Shown here: positions 14,978 through 21,034 of the stretch, in pieces
Layout: every line of letters starts with the position of its first letter
How positions within the stretch are numbered: the stretch's first letter is position 1
Source: Solirubrobacteraceae bacterium
Lineage (GTDB): Bacteria; Actinomycetota; Thermoleophilia; Solirubrobacterales; Solirubrobacteraceae
Direction: 5' to 3'
DNA length: 21,034 bases
Assembly: GCA_019683665.1 (NCBI GenBank)
Contig: JADGIB010000024.1
Location: 1 to 21,034, forward strand
Translations under genes and position numbers: made by a program
The notes under the pieces: generated by a model
The model's input: the letters and a program-made list of their open reading frames with translations, nothing else
Told to the model about the DNA's origin: nothing
Databases searched by the model: none

Positions 14978-17900
14978 TTCTCGGCCGCCGGGCAGGCGAT
15001 CCGGTAGTCGCACATCGAGCAGGCGGCGATCGACGGGGTCGGCTCGAAGCCCTGGCCGAGGATGCCGTCGGCGACCTCGAACACCGTCTCGGTGATCCAG
15101 TCCGGGTCGATCTCCTCGGTCGGCACGCGGACCTTCTCGTCGTCGAGGACGTAGTGGTAGGCCTGCTGGGAGGCCTCCATCGACCACGCCTCGCGGGCGC
15201 CGATCGCGTAGAGCGAGAGCTGGACGTCCTCGCGCAGCTCGGTCGCCGACCGCGGCCGCCCGGTCTTGTAGTCGATCAGCTCGTAGCCGCCGTCCTCGAG
15301 GCGGTCGACGCGGTCGACGCGCCCGCGCAGGAGGTGCGGGCCGAGCTTGAACGAGAACGAGCGCTCGAACCACACCGGCTCGGCCGGCTCGTCGCGGGTG
15401 CGCTCGAAGTAGCGGCCCAGCGCCGACGCCGCCTTCTCGCGCAGCTGGCGCTCCTCGTCGGAGTCCCCGAACCCGCCGCGCCGCCAGCCGGCGTCGAGCA
15501 GGCGGTGCATCTCGTCGACGCCGCCGGCGCCGCCGCCCGCGTGCCAGCGCTCGAGCACCTGGTGGACGAGGATCCCGAAGCGCTGGTTGAGCGTCGGCTC
15601 GGCCGGGATCCGGAACACGCGGGCGAACTTGTACTTCAGCGGGCACGACCGGTACGTCTCGATGTCGGAGGCGCTGAGCACGAGCCCGTCGCCGCGCGTC
15701 GGCAGGAACGCCTCCAGCGACGGCTCGGAGCGGCGCGCGACCGACGCCGCCCGCTGGCGGTCGTCGCGCTCGGCGTCGAGCAGGAGGTCGTCGAGCGCGC
15801 TCGTGAGGAAGATCTCGCGCTGCTCGGCCGTCGCGGCCGACAGCAGCCGCTCGTTGAGCGCGGGGAGCGCGTCCTCGATCGACTGGCCGGGCGGACGGCG
15901 CAGGAGCGCGCTGAGCTTCAGCAGCTCGAGCAGGCGCACGCCGGCGTGGGCGACGTCGAGGTCGGTGTCGAAGCGCAGCTCCCCGAGCCGCCCGCCGACG
16001 ATCTGCACCTGGTCGAGCAGCTCGTCGCGCATCATCCGGAACGTGGAGTGCAGCGTCTCGGCCGGGCCGAACAGCTCCTCCTCGCGCTCCTCCCAGACGG
16101 CGCCGAGCGCGGCCCGCGCCTCCTCGACCAGCGGCGACGGCGGGTCGGGCGCGGCGTGGGCGAGCACGAGCGTCTCCCGCGCCCGGGTCATCGCCAGGTG
16201 CAGGAGGCGCCGCATCTCGGCGACGTGCTGCTCGTGGTCGTCCGGGGGCAGGCGCTCGCGCAGCAGCTCGTCGGGGATCGGCTCCATGACCCGGCGGCGG
16301 GCGCCCGGCATCCGCGTCGACTCCAGGCCGAGGACGAAGACGTGGTCGAACTCGCGGCCGCGGGCCTGGCGCATCGTGAGGATCTGGACGGCGGGCGCGT
16401 GCGTCTCGGCCACCGCCTCCTCCTCGGGCAGCCCGGCCTCGGCGACCGCGGTGATGTAGGCGGCGAACTCGCGCGGGCTGGCCTGCGGGGCGCGGCGGGT
16501 GAACGCGGCGGCCATCTCGCCGAACCGGGCGAGGTTCACGAGCCGCTCGACGACGTCGGCCTGGGCGGCGAAGAGCTGCTGGCGGCGCAGGCCGAGCCGC
16601 TCGATGAGGCGGTGGACGAAGAGGTCGGGCCGGGCGGTGTCGAGCTCGGCGACGAGCTCGCGGTGCAGGCGCAGGAACGTGAGGATCCGCTCGCGCGCCT
16701 CCGGGGCGATCTGCGGCGACTCGGTCGCCGCGGCCAGCCCGCCGACCATGTCGAGCCTGCGCCGCTTGGCGATCTGGACGCAGCGGGCGAGGTCGACCTG
16801 GCGCAGCTCGATCGGCGGGCGCGACAGCGCGCGCACGACCGCGCTCGCGTCGGCCGGGTCGACAAGCAGCCGCAGCCAGGCGAGCACGTCGCGCACCTCG
16901 GCGCGCTGGAAGAACGCGGCCGCGCCGACGATCCGGTACGGGACCGCCCGCTCCTCGAGCGCGACGGCGACCGGCGCGCCCTGGGCCTCGACCGACCGCA
17001 CGAGCACGGCGATCTGCTCGGGCCGCGCCCCGTCGCGGGCGATGAGCCGCTCGATCTCGGCCGCCGTCCCCTGCGCCTGGGCGCGCTCGTTCTCGCAGCG
17101 CCAGAAGCGGACCGTCCCGGCCGGGACCGGGCGGCACGGGTCGGGGACCGCGCGCAGCTCCTTGCCGATGCGGTCGGCGTTGGGGATGACGACGGCGCGC
17201 GCGGCCTCCAGGACGCGCGGCGGGCAGCGGTGGGAGAGCTCGAGCCGGACGAGCTCGCCGTCGGGGTGCTCGTCGGCGAAGTCGCGCAGGTTCTTCGTCG
17301 AGGCGCCGCGCGGCCGCTCGACGGCCTGGTCGTCGTCGCCGGCGACGGTGATCGCGCCGTGGGCGCCGAGCTGGCGGACGAGCTCCATCGCCGCCCAGCC
17401 GAGCTCCTGGACGTCGTCGACGAGGACGAGCCGGAAGCGGCCGAGGATCCGCTCGCGGACGTGCGGGCGGTGGCGCAGGAGCGCGATCGCGCCGAGCAGG
17501 AGGTCGCCGAGATCCGGGGTGCCGCGCTCGGCCAGCATCCGGTCGTGGGCGGCGTAGACCTCGGCGAACTCGCGCTCGCGGGCGGCGCGCGCCTGCGCGT
17601 CGACGTCCCCGGCCGGCAGCCGCTGCGCCCAGCGGGCGAAGTCGGTCGCGCTGACGCCCTGGGCCTTCAGCGCGTCGATCCGCTCGACCCAGCCGCCGAC
17701 GAGCGCGGCCGGGCGCCCGCGGAAGTCATGCTGGCGGACGGTGAGCTCGTCGACGCGGTCCAGGAGCATCGCGACCCGGTCGGCCGCGGTGGCCGGGACC
17801 GCCCACGGGTCGAGCCCGCTCTCGAGCGGCTCGTCGCGCAGCAGGCGGCCGGCGAGCGCGTACGGGTCGTGGACGCACAGCTCCTCGTAGCCGCCGTCGA

Positions 17901-18123
17901 GGCGGTCCTCCAGGGCGCGGCGCAGCGCGTCGGCGTCGCCGGCCGCGGGGGCGACGACGAGGATGCGCGCGGGGTCCAGCCCCTCGGCCGCGAAGCGCGC
18001 GAAGCGCTCGACGAGGACCCGGCTCTTGCCGGTCCCGGCGCCTCCGAGGACGAGCAGCGGAGCGGCGGGATGGTCGACCGCGCGCTGCTGGGAGGAGGTG
18101 AGCCGGCCGGGCGCTGCGGGCAC
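14974..18123 (-). CDS. UvrD-like helicase fused to a RecB-family Fe-S nuclease
   Basis: This is a 1049-aa superfamily 1A helicase with a C-terminal PD-(D/E)XK nuclease, the layout of actinobacterial AdnA/AdnB and other double-strand-break resection enzymes. The Q motif region is LTSSQQRAVDHP and Walker A is GGAGTGKS (27-34). Motif II reads VDDVQE (about 234-239) where UvrD has DEFQD, and motif III is GDDDQAVERPRGAS. Helicase motifs continue through LSHRCPP, LVRSVEAQGAP, TMRQARGREFDHVFVLGLE and MTRARETLVLAHA. The nuclease core is ELIDYKTGRP near residue 950. Four cysteines, YRSCP near 827 plus Cys1035, Cys1038 and Cys1044 (C-x2-C-x5-C), match the iron-sulfur clasp of AddB-type nucleases. GTG 18123 is the start. 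No second AdnB-like subunit is adjacent. Confidence 0.9.
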   Translation of the reverse strand: MPAAPGRLTSSQQRAVDHPAAPLLVLGGAGTGKSRVLVERFARFAAEGLDPARILVVAPAAGDADALRRALEDRLDGGYEELCVHDPYALAGRLLRDEPLESGLDPWAVPATAADRVAMLLDRVDELTVRQHDFRGRPAALVGGWVERIDALKAQGVSATDFARWAQRLPAGDVDAQARAAREREFAEVYAAHDRMLAERGTPDLGDLLLGAIALLRHRPHVRERILGRFRLVLVDDVQELGWAAMELVRQLGAHGAITVAGDDDQAVERPRGASTKNLRDFADEHPDGELVRLELSHRCPPRVLEAARAVVIPNADRIGKELRAVPDPCRPVPAGTVRFWRCENERAQAQGTAAEIERLIARDGARPEQIAVLVRSVEAQGAPVAVALEERAVPYRIVGAAAFFQRAEVRDVLAWLRLLVDPADASAVVRALSRPPIELRQVDLARCVQIAKRRRLDMVGGLAAATESPQIAPEARERILTFLRLHRELVAELDTARPDLFVHRLIERLGLRRQQLFAAQADVVERLVNLARFGEMAAAFTRRAPQASPREFAAYITAVAEAGLPEEEAVAETHAPAVQILTMRQARGREFDHVFVLGLESTRMPGARRRVMEPIPDELLRERLPPDDHEQHVAEMRRLLHLAMTRARETLVLAHAAPDPPSPLVEEARAALGAVWEEREEELFGPAETLHSTFRMMRDELLDQVQIVGGRLGELRFDTDLDVAHAGVRLLELLKLSALLRRPPGQSIEDALPALNERLLSAATAEQREIFLTSALDDLLLDAERDDRQRAASVARRSEPSLEAFLPTRGDGLVLSASDIETYRSCPLKYKFARVFRIPAEPTLNQRFGILVHQVLERWHAGGGAGGVDEMHRLLDAGWRRGGFGDSDEERQLREKAASALGRYFERTRDEPAEPVWFERSFSFKLGPHLLRGRVDRVDRLEDGGYELIDYKTGRPRSATELREDVQLSLYAIGAREAWSMEASQQAYHYVLDDEKVRVPTEEIDPDWITETVFEVADGILGQGFEPTPSIAACSMCDYRIACPAAEK

Positions 18124-18129
18124 GCTGCA

Positions 18130-18137
18130 AGGATATG
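18130..18137. promoter_or_regulatory. Overlapping divergent -10 elements, helicase-nuclease and IMPase genes
   Basis: AGGATATG reads as TATCCT on - (18135-18130), 6 nt before the helicase GTG, and as GATATG on + (18132-18137), 6 nt before ATG 18144. The two share four base pairs. No Shine-Dalgarno is obvious on either side, and no -35 is clear. Confidence 0.45.
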
Positions 18138-18143
18138 GGGCGG

Positions 18144-19013
18144 ATGTCGGTCTCCCAAACGGTGCGCGCGACGGACTGGCTCGGGGCCTGCCGCCGCGCG
18201 GCGCAGGCGATCCGGGCGCGCCTCGACGCGCCCCAGACGCGCTCGCAGCGGCTCGCCGAGACCGGCACGATCGGCGGCGGCGGCGACCGCACGCTCGTCC
18301 TCGACGCCGACGCCGAGGAGATCGTGTTCGGCGAGCTCGAGCGGCTGCACGCCGAGGGGCGCGCGTTCGTCGCCGTCTCCGAGGAGCGCGGCGAGGTCGC
18401 GTTCGGCGCCGACCCGGCCGCCCCGCACGTGCGCGTCGTCATCGACCCGATCGACGGGTCGCTGAACGCGAAGCGCGGGCTGCCGCACCACGCGCTGTCG
18501 ATCGCGGTCGCCGACGGCCCGACGATGGCCGACGTCGCGTTCGGCTACGTCTACGACTTCGGGCCGGGCGAGGAGTGGTCGGCCTGGCGGGGCGAGGGCG
18601 CGTTCCTCAACGGGGAGCGGCTGCGCGAGCAGCCGGTGGAGCGGCGCGGCGCCGACGGCCGCCTGGAGATGCTCGCGGTCGAGTCCGCCGACCCGCGCCA
18701 CCTCGACCGGGCCGGGGACATGGCCGACATCGCCCGCCGCCTGCGGGTCCTCGGCGCGATCGCCGTGTCGCTGTGCCAGGTCGCCGCGGGCCGGGTCGAC
18801 GCGATGGCGTCGCTGTGGCGCTGCCGGGCGGTCGACGCGGCCGCCGCCCAGCTCATCGTCCGCGAGGCGGGCGGGCTCGTCGCCTTCCCGGCCTTCGACG
18901 ACCCGCTCGGCGCCCCGCTCGACCTCGAGCCGCACTCGCCGGTCATCGCCGCGCTGAGCGAGGAGGCGCTCGCGCAGCTCGCCGTCGTCCCCGTCCCGCT
19001 CGCGTCGCCATGA
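18144..19013 (+). CDS. Inositol monophosphatase family protein (IMPase/FBPase-like)
   Basis: This is a 289-aa metal-dependent phosphatase of the Li+-sensitive superfamily that includes inositol-1-phosphatase, archaeal fructose-1,6-bisphosphatase and CysQ. The first metal-binding motif is DPIDGS (residues 101-106), the DPxDGT/S signature. An earlier acidic pair is VSEER. The second motif, VDAAAAQLIVREAGG, supplies Asp231 for the metal, with Trp225 six residues earlier instead of directly before the Asp as in classic WDxAAG. Length fits the family (260-290 aa). I cannot assign the substrate; inositol phosphate, fructose bisphosphate or histidinol phosphate are all possible. ATG 18144 is preferred because ATG 18135 lies in the -10 element. 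Its TGA overlaps the next gene's ATG (ATGA), so the two are coupled. Confidence 0.87.
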   Translation: MSVSQTVRATDWLGACRRAAQAIRARLDAPQTRSQRLAETGTIGGGGDRTLVLDADAEEIVFGELERLHAEGRAFVAVSEERGEVAFGADPAAPHVRVVIDPIDGSLNAKRGLPHHALSIAVADGPTMADVAFGYVYDFGPGEEWSAWRGEGAFLNGERLREQPVERRGADGRLEMLAVESADPRHLDRAGDMADIARRLRVLGAIAVSLCQVAAGRVDAMASLWRCRAVDAAAAQLIVREAGGLVAFPAFDDPLGAPLDLEPHSPVIAALSEEALAQLAVVPVPLASP

Positions 19014-20056
19014 TCGACTGGACGCTCGCCCGGCGCGTGTCGCGCATGGTCTCCGGGCCGATCGCGCCGTCGGTGCGGCTGCCCGGCGACCTCGACGCGA
19101 TCGCCGCCGACGCCGAGCGGCGCGTCGTCGCCTACACGGGCCTGACGCCGTCGGGGCCGCTGCCGGCGCCCGAGGCGGTCGACCGCTCGCAGTGGGCCGA
19201 CGCGAACCTCGACGGGATGCGCAGGCTGATGGACCCGGTCACCCAGGACATGGGGCCCAGGTCGGGGCCGCTGCGCGGGCCGCTGCGGTCGCTGGCCGGC
19301 GCCGTCCTCGCGGTCGAGATCGGGGGCCTCACCGGCCTGCTGTCGCAGCGCGTGCTCGGCCAGTACGAGCTCGTCCTGCTCGACGCCGAGAGCCCGACCC
19401 GCCTGCTGTTCCTGGCCCCGAACCTGCTGGAGGCGGCGGGCAAGCTCGACGTCGACGCCGAGCAGCTCGTCACCTGGGTCGGCGTCCACGAGGTCACCCA
19501 CGCCGTCCAGTTCTCGAGCGTCGCCTGGCTGCGCCCGCACCTGGCCGGGCTCCTGCGCGAGCTCCTCGACGGCATGGACGTCGACGTCGACCTCTCGGCG
19601 CTGGCCCGGATCCGCTCGCGCGACGACGTCGAGGCGCTCCTGCGCACGATCCGCGAGGACGGGCTCGTCGTCGCGCTCGCCGGGCCCGAGCGGCGCGATC
19701 TGCTCGACCGCCTGCAGGCGACGATGGCGGTCATCGAGGGCCACGCCGAGCACGTCATGGACGCCGTCGGCCGCGACGTGCTGCCCGACCTCGACAGGCT
19801 CCGCGCCGCGCTCGACCGCCGGCGCGCGAACCGCAGCGGCCCGTGGAAGGTCCTCGAGAAGCTCCTCGGGCTGGAGCTGAAGCTGCGCCAGTACCAGGTC
19901 GGCAAGCGCTTCTGCGACGGGGTCGTCGAGCGCGAGGGCGTCGCCGTCCTGCACCGGGTCTTCTCGGCCCCCGAGATGCTGCCGAGCTGGGCCGAGCTCG
20001 AGGACCCGGACGCCTGGCTGGCGCGGACCGGGCGGGCGCTGCCGCCCGCGGCCTAG
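19010..20056 (+). CDS. Zincin-like metalloprotease-family protein (DUF2342, F420-associated type)
   Basis: This 348-aa protein belongs to the actinobacterial DUF2342/Zincin_2 family, often labelled 'coenzyme F420 biosynthesis-associated' because of its phylogenetic co-occurrence, not a shown reaction. The zinc motif HEVTH (His160, Glu161, His164) sits in VGVHEVTHAVQFSS, and a downstream EGHAEHVMD (Glu243-His248) supplies the probable third ligand. Other family marks are the N-terminal DWTLARRVSRMVSG, LLSQRVLGQYELVLLD and, near the C-terminus, LRQYQVGKRFCDGVVEREG. It has no signal peptide or membrane helix, so it is presumably cytosolic. Substrates and proteolytic activity are not established for the family. 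Its ATG overlaps the IMPase stop. No F420 biosynthesis gene is in the window. Confidence 0.86.
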   Translation: MIDWTLARRVSRMVSGPIAPSVRLPGDLDAIAADAERRVVAYTGLTPSGPLPAPEAVDRSQWADANLDGMRRLMDPVTQDMGPRSGPLRGPLRSLAGAVLAVEIGGLTGLLSQRVLGQYELVLLDAESPTRLLFLAPNLLEAAGKLDVDAEQLVTWVGVHEVTHAVQFSSVAWLRPHLAGLLRELLDGMDVDVDLSALARIRSRDDVEALLRTIREDGLVVALAGPERRDLLDRLQATMAVIEGHAEHVMDAVGRDVLPDLDRLRAALDRRRANRSGPWKVLEKLLGLELKLRQYQVGKRFCDGVVEREGVAVLHRVFSAPEMLPSWAELEDPDAWLARTGRALPPAA

Positions 20057-20081
20057 GCCGTCCCGCGCTCGCCCTCCCGCC

Positions 20082-20099
20082 GCCGAACGCCCGTTCGGC
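20082..20099. promoter_or_regulatory. LexA/SOS-box-like palindrome (or small hairpin)
   Basis: A perfect palindrome with 8-nt arms, GCCGAACG and CGTTCGGC around CC, contains CGAAC-N4-GTTCG (20084-20097). This matches the CGAAC-N4-GTTCG form of SOS boxes bound by LexA in Gram-positive bacteria. It lies 23 bp upstream of the -35 of the next gene and 25 bp after the zincin stop, so a transcription terminator (6-bp stem, 6-nt loop) is an equally simple reading. Confidence 0.4.
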
Positions 20100-20122
20100 C
20101 TGTAACCCCGCGGCCGCGGCGG

Positions 20123-20151
20123 TTTACAAACGTGTGTTCGCCGGGTACGCT
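20123..20151 (+). promoter_or_regulatory. Sigma-70-type promoter of the coiled-coil protein gene
   Basis: A -35 TTTACA (20123-20128, 5/6) and a -10 TACGCT (20146-20151, 3/6) are separated by exactly 17 bp. A start near 20158 gives a leader of about 34 nt with a strong Shine-Dalgarno, GGAGGGAG, 5 nt before ATG 20192. The region is notably AT-richer than its surroundings. Confidence 0.6.
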
Positions 20152-20191
20152 TCGAACAAGCTTAGATCTAACAAACCTGGAGGGAGACCGC

Positions 20192-20917
20192 ATGGCCACC
20201 GAGAGCACGCCGTCCGCCGGCGCCGCGGACGCCACCGAGACGACGAAGGCCGTCGAGGCCGACACCCGCGCCACCGAGCGCACGACCGCCGCCACGAAGC
20301 GGTCGACGGCCGCCAAGAAGGGCGCCACGACCCGCGCCCGCACCCGCACGACCGCCGCGACGAAGCGCACGACGGCCGCCGCCAGGCGCACGACCGCCCG
20401 CTCGGCCGCCGGGGCGAAGGCGACGGCCGCGACGGCCGAGACGGCCGCGGCCGCCGGGGCCCAGGGCACGCTCGAGCGCGTCGGCGACGTCGCCGAGCGC
20501 GCCGTCCTCACCTCGGTCGGCGCCGCGCTCACCGCCCGCGAGACCGTCGAGAAGACGATCGAGAAGCTGCGGGCCGCCTACGGCTCGCGCTCGGAGGCCG
20601 AGCAGCGGCTCCGCCGCGCCCAGCGCGCGCTCGAGGCCGACCTGCGCCGCTACGAGCGCCGCGGCACCCGCGCGCGCATGACGCTCGAGCGCGACGTCCG
20701 CCAGGCGCGCGCCCGGCTCGAGCGCGAGATCCGCCGGGCCCGCGAGCGGGTCGCCCGGCTCGTGTCGGCGCCTCCCGCGCCCGACGCGCTCGCGCGCAAC
20801 GCCCGCGCCCGCGCCGACCTCGCCGCCGTCCGCGTCGGCCACGCGGTCGAGTCCGCCCAGCAGGCGGGCGCGAGCGTCGTCGCGAAGGTGACCGAGCGGG
20901 TCGCGCAGCTCGCGTAG
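20192..20917 (+). CDS. Basic Ala/Thr/Lys/Arg-rich coiled-coil protein (histone H1-like tail plus phasin-like helix)
   Basis: I do not recognise a named family. The 241-aa protein has two parts. Residues 1-90 are low-complexity and disordered: first acidic-to-neutral (TESTPSAGAADATETT), then a repetitive basic stretch from about 27 to 80 with TTAATKR, STAAKKG, RTRTTAATKRTTAAARR and TTARSAAGAK. This resembles the Lys/Ala repeats of bacterial histone H1-like proteins and the mycobacterial HupB tail. Residues 93-190 form a long charged amphipathic helix (SEAEQRLRRAQRALEADLRRYERR, then REIRRARERVARLV), likely coiled coil, and the last 45 residues form another helix, as in phasin-like or apolipoprotein-like proteins. 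Nucleic-acid binding through the basic tail is plausible but inferred. It has its own promoter and strong ribosome site, suggesting high expression. Confidence 0.75.
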   Translation: MATESTPSAGAADATETTKAVEADTRATERTTAATKRSTAAKKGATTRARTRTTAATKRTTAAARRTTARSAAGAKATAATAETAAAAGAQGTLERVGDVAERAVLTSVGAALTARETVEKTIEKLRAAYGSRSEAEQRLRRAQRALEADLRRYERRGTRARMTLERDVRQARARLEREIRRARERVARLVSAPPAPDALARNARARADLAAVRVGHAVESAQQAGASVVAKVTERVAQLA

Positions 20918-20959
20918 CGCGCGCCCGCACGAAGACGTCCGGGCAGGGAACCGGATCGC

Positions 20960-20979
20960 GGGGCGCCCACCGGCGCCCC
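20960..20979 (+). terminator. Terminator-like hairpin after the coiled-coil protein gene
   Basis: A perfect 8-bp stem, GGGGCGCC (20960-20967) and GGCGCCCC (20972-20979), closes a CACC loop 42 nt after the stop codon. It is followed by a C-tract rather than a U-tract. The rest of the window to 21034 is almost pure C/G runs with no gene. Confidence 0.55.
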
Positions 20980-21034
20980 CCCGGCCCGCCCGGGGCGGCC
21001 CCCCGCCCGCGCGGCCCCCCCCCGGGGGCCGCGG

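Noticed and set aside
10592..15007. Very long open frame (over 1,400 codons) on the + strand, and a similar one on the - strand at 10632-14864
   Set aside because: Both cross several well-supported genes in other frames and translate to Arg/Pro/Ala/Asp-rich text without domains. Long spurious frames are expected at this GC content because stop codons are rare.
15154..18465. 1,100-codon + strand frame opposite the helicase-nuclease gene
   Set aside because: Repetitive Leu/Ala/Arg/Val/Asp composition with no recognisable motif; the minus-strand gene has complete helicase and nuclease motifs.
20136..20157. Second inverted pair GTTCG...CGAAC around the -10 region of the last gene
   Set aside because: The arms are in the opposite order and 12 nt apart, so they do not form a LexA-type CGAAC-N4-GTTCG site.
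20157..20176. Adjacent AAGCTT and AGATCT (HindIII and BglII recognition sites), resembling a cloning linker
   Set aside because: It lies in a natural-looking leader between a promoter and a strong ribosome site, with no vector sequence around it. Chance is the simpler explanation.
1..21034. tRNA/rRNA genes, CRISPR arrays, insertion sequences, phage genes, toxin-antitoxin or defence islands
   Set aside because: No cloverleaf-like or rRNA-like sequence, regular repeats, transposase, integrase or recognisable small toxin genes were seen. All large genes are ordinary chromosomal families.

Overview
This window is a compact, very GC-rich chromosomal segment with almost no non-coding space; no stretch over about 140 bases lacks a gene. 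GC bias at third codon positions, GTG starts, 4-bp gene overlaps and the gene set (PAC2 protein, DUF2342-type zincin, UvrD/RecB-nuclease fusion, YcaQ-type glycosylase, PHP-fused PolX) point to an actinobacterium. My best guess is class Thermoleophilia (Solirubrobacterales-like), from pattern recognition only. I see no rRNA, tRNA, CRISPR, insertion sequence or prophage. The left edge cuts into a nudC gene. The right edge is C/G homopolymer-rich and may be a contig end.

Layout: (1) 1-1.6 kb, + strand: nudC (5' partial) coupled to a dienelactone hydrolase. (2) 1.6-2.7 kb, - strand: trxA with its own promoter, then a polyprenol-phosphate-sugar-synthase-like GT2, divergent from (3) polX on + (2.7-4.5 kb). 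(4) 4.5-8.1 kb, - strand: otsB, a small 4-TM protein, a YcaQ-family DNA glycosylase and a GT-B glycosyltransferase, joined by 4-bp overlaps except at a hairpin between the membrane protein and ycaQ. (5) 8.2-9.3 kb, + strand: AI-2E-family permease, overlapping tail-to-tail by 125 bp with (6) 9.2-13.1 kb, - strand: YhaM-like OB-HD exonuclease, DHA2-type MFS exporter and a GT39 glycosyltransferase. (7) 13.2-14.0 kb, + strand: PAC2 protein. (8) 14.0-18.1 kb, - strand: UvrD-like helicase-nuclease coupled to a 2-hydroxyacid dehydrogenase. (9) 18.1-20.9 kb, + strand: IMPase-family phosphatase coupled to a zincin, then a Lys/Arg/Ala/Thr-rich coiled-coil protein with its own promoter.

The genes are mostly housekeeping: redox and nucleotide hygiene (NudC, TrxA), DNA repair (PolX, YcaQ, UvrD-nuclease), RNA turnover (YhaM-like) and envelope or sugar chemistry (GT2, GT4, GT39, OtsB). 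I do not see a clear new multi-gene system. The most interesting signals are regulatory. Four divergent gene pairs are separated by 16-48 bp, and several starts have a TANNNT-like -10 element only 6-11 nt upstream and no clear Shine-Dalgarno, suggesting leaderless and sometimes bidirectional promoters. Others are a LexA/SOS-box-like palindrome near the last gene, a three-copy 8-mer that places both stop codons of a convergent pair inside alternative hairpins, and a probable CTG start.
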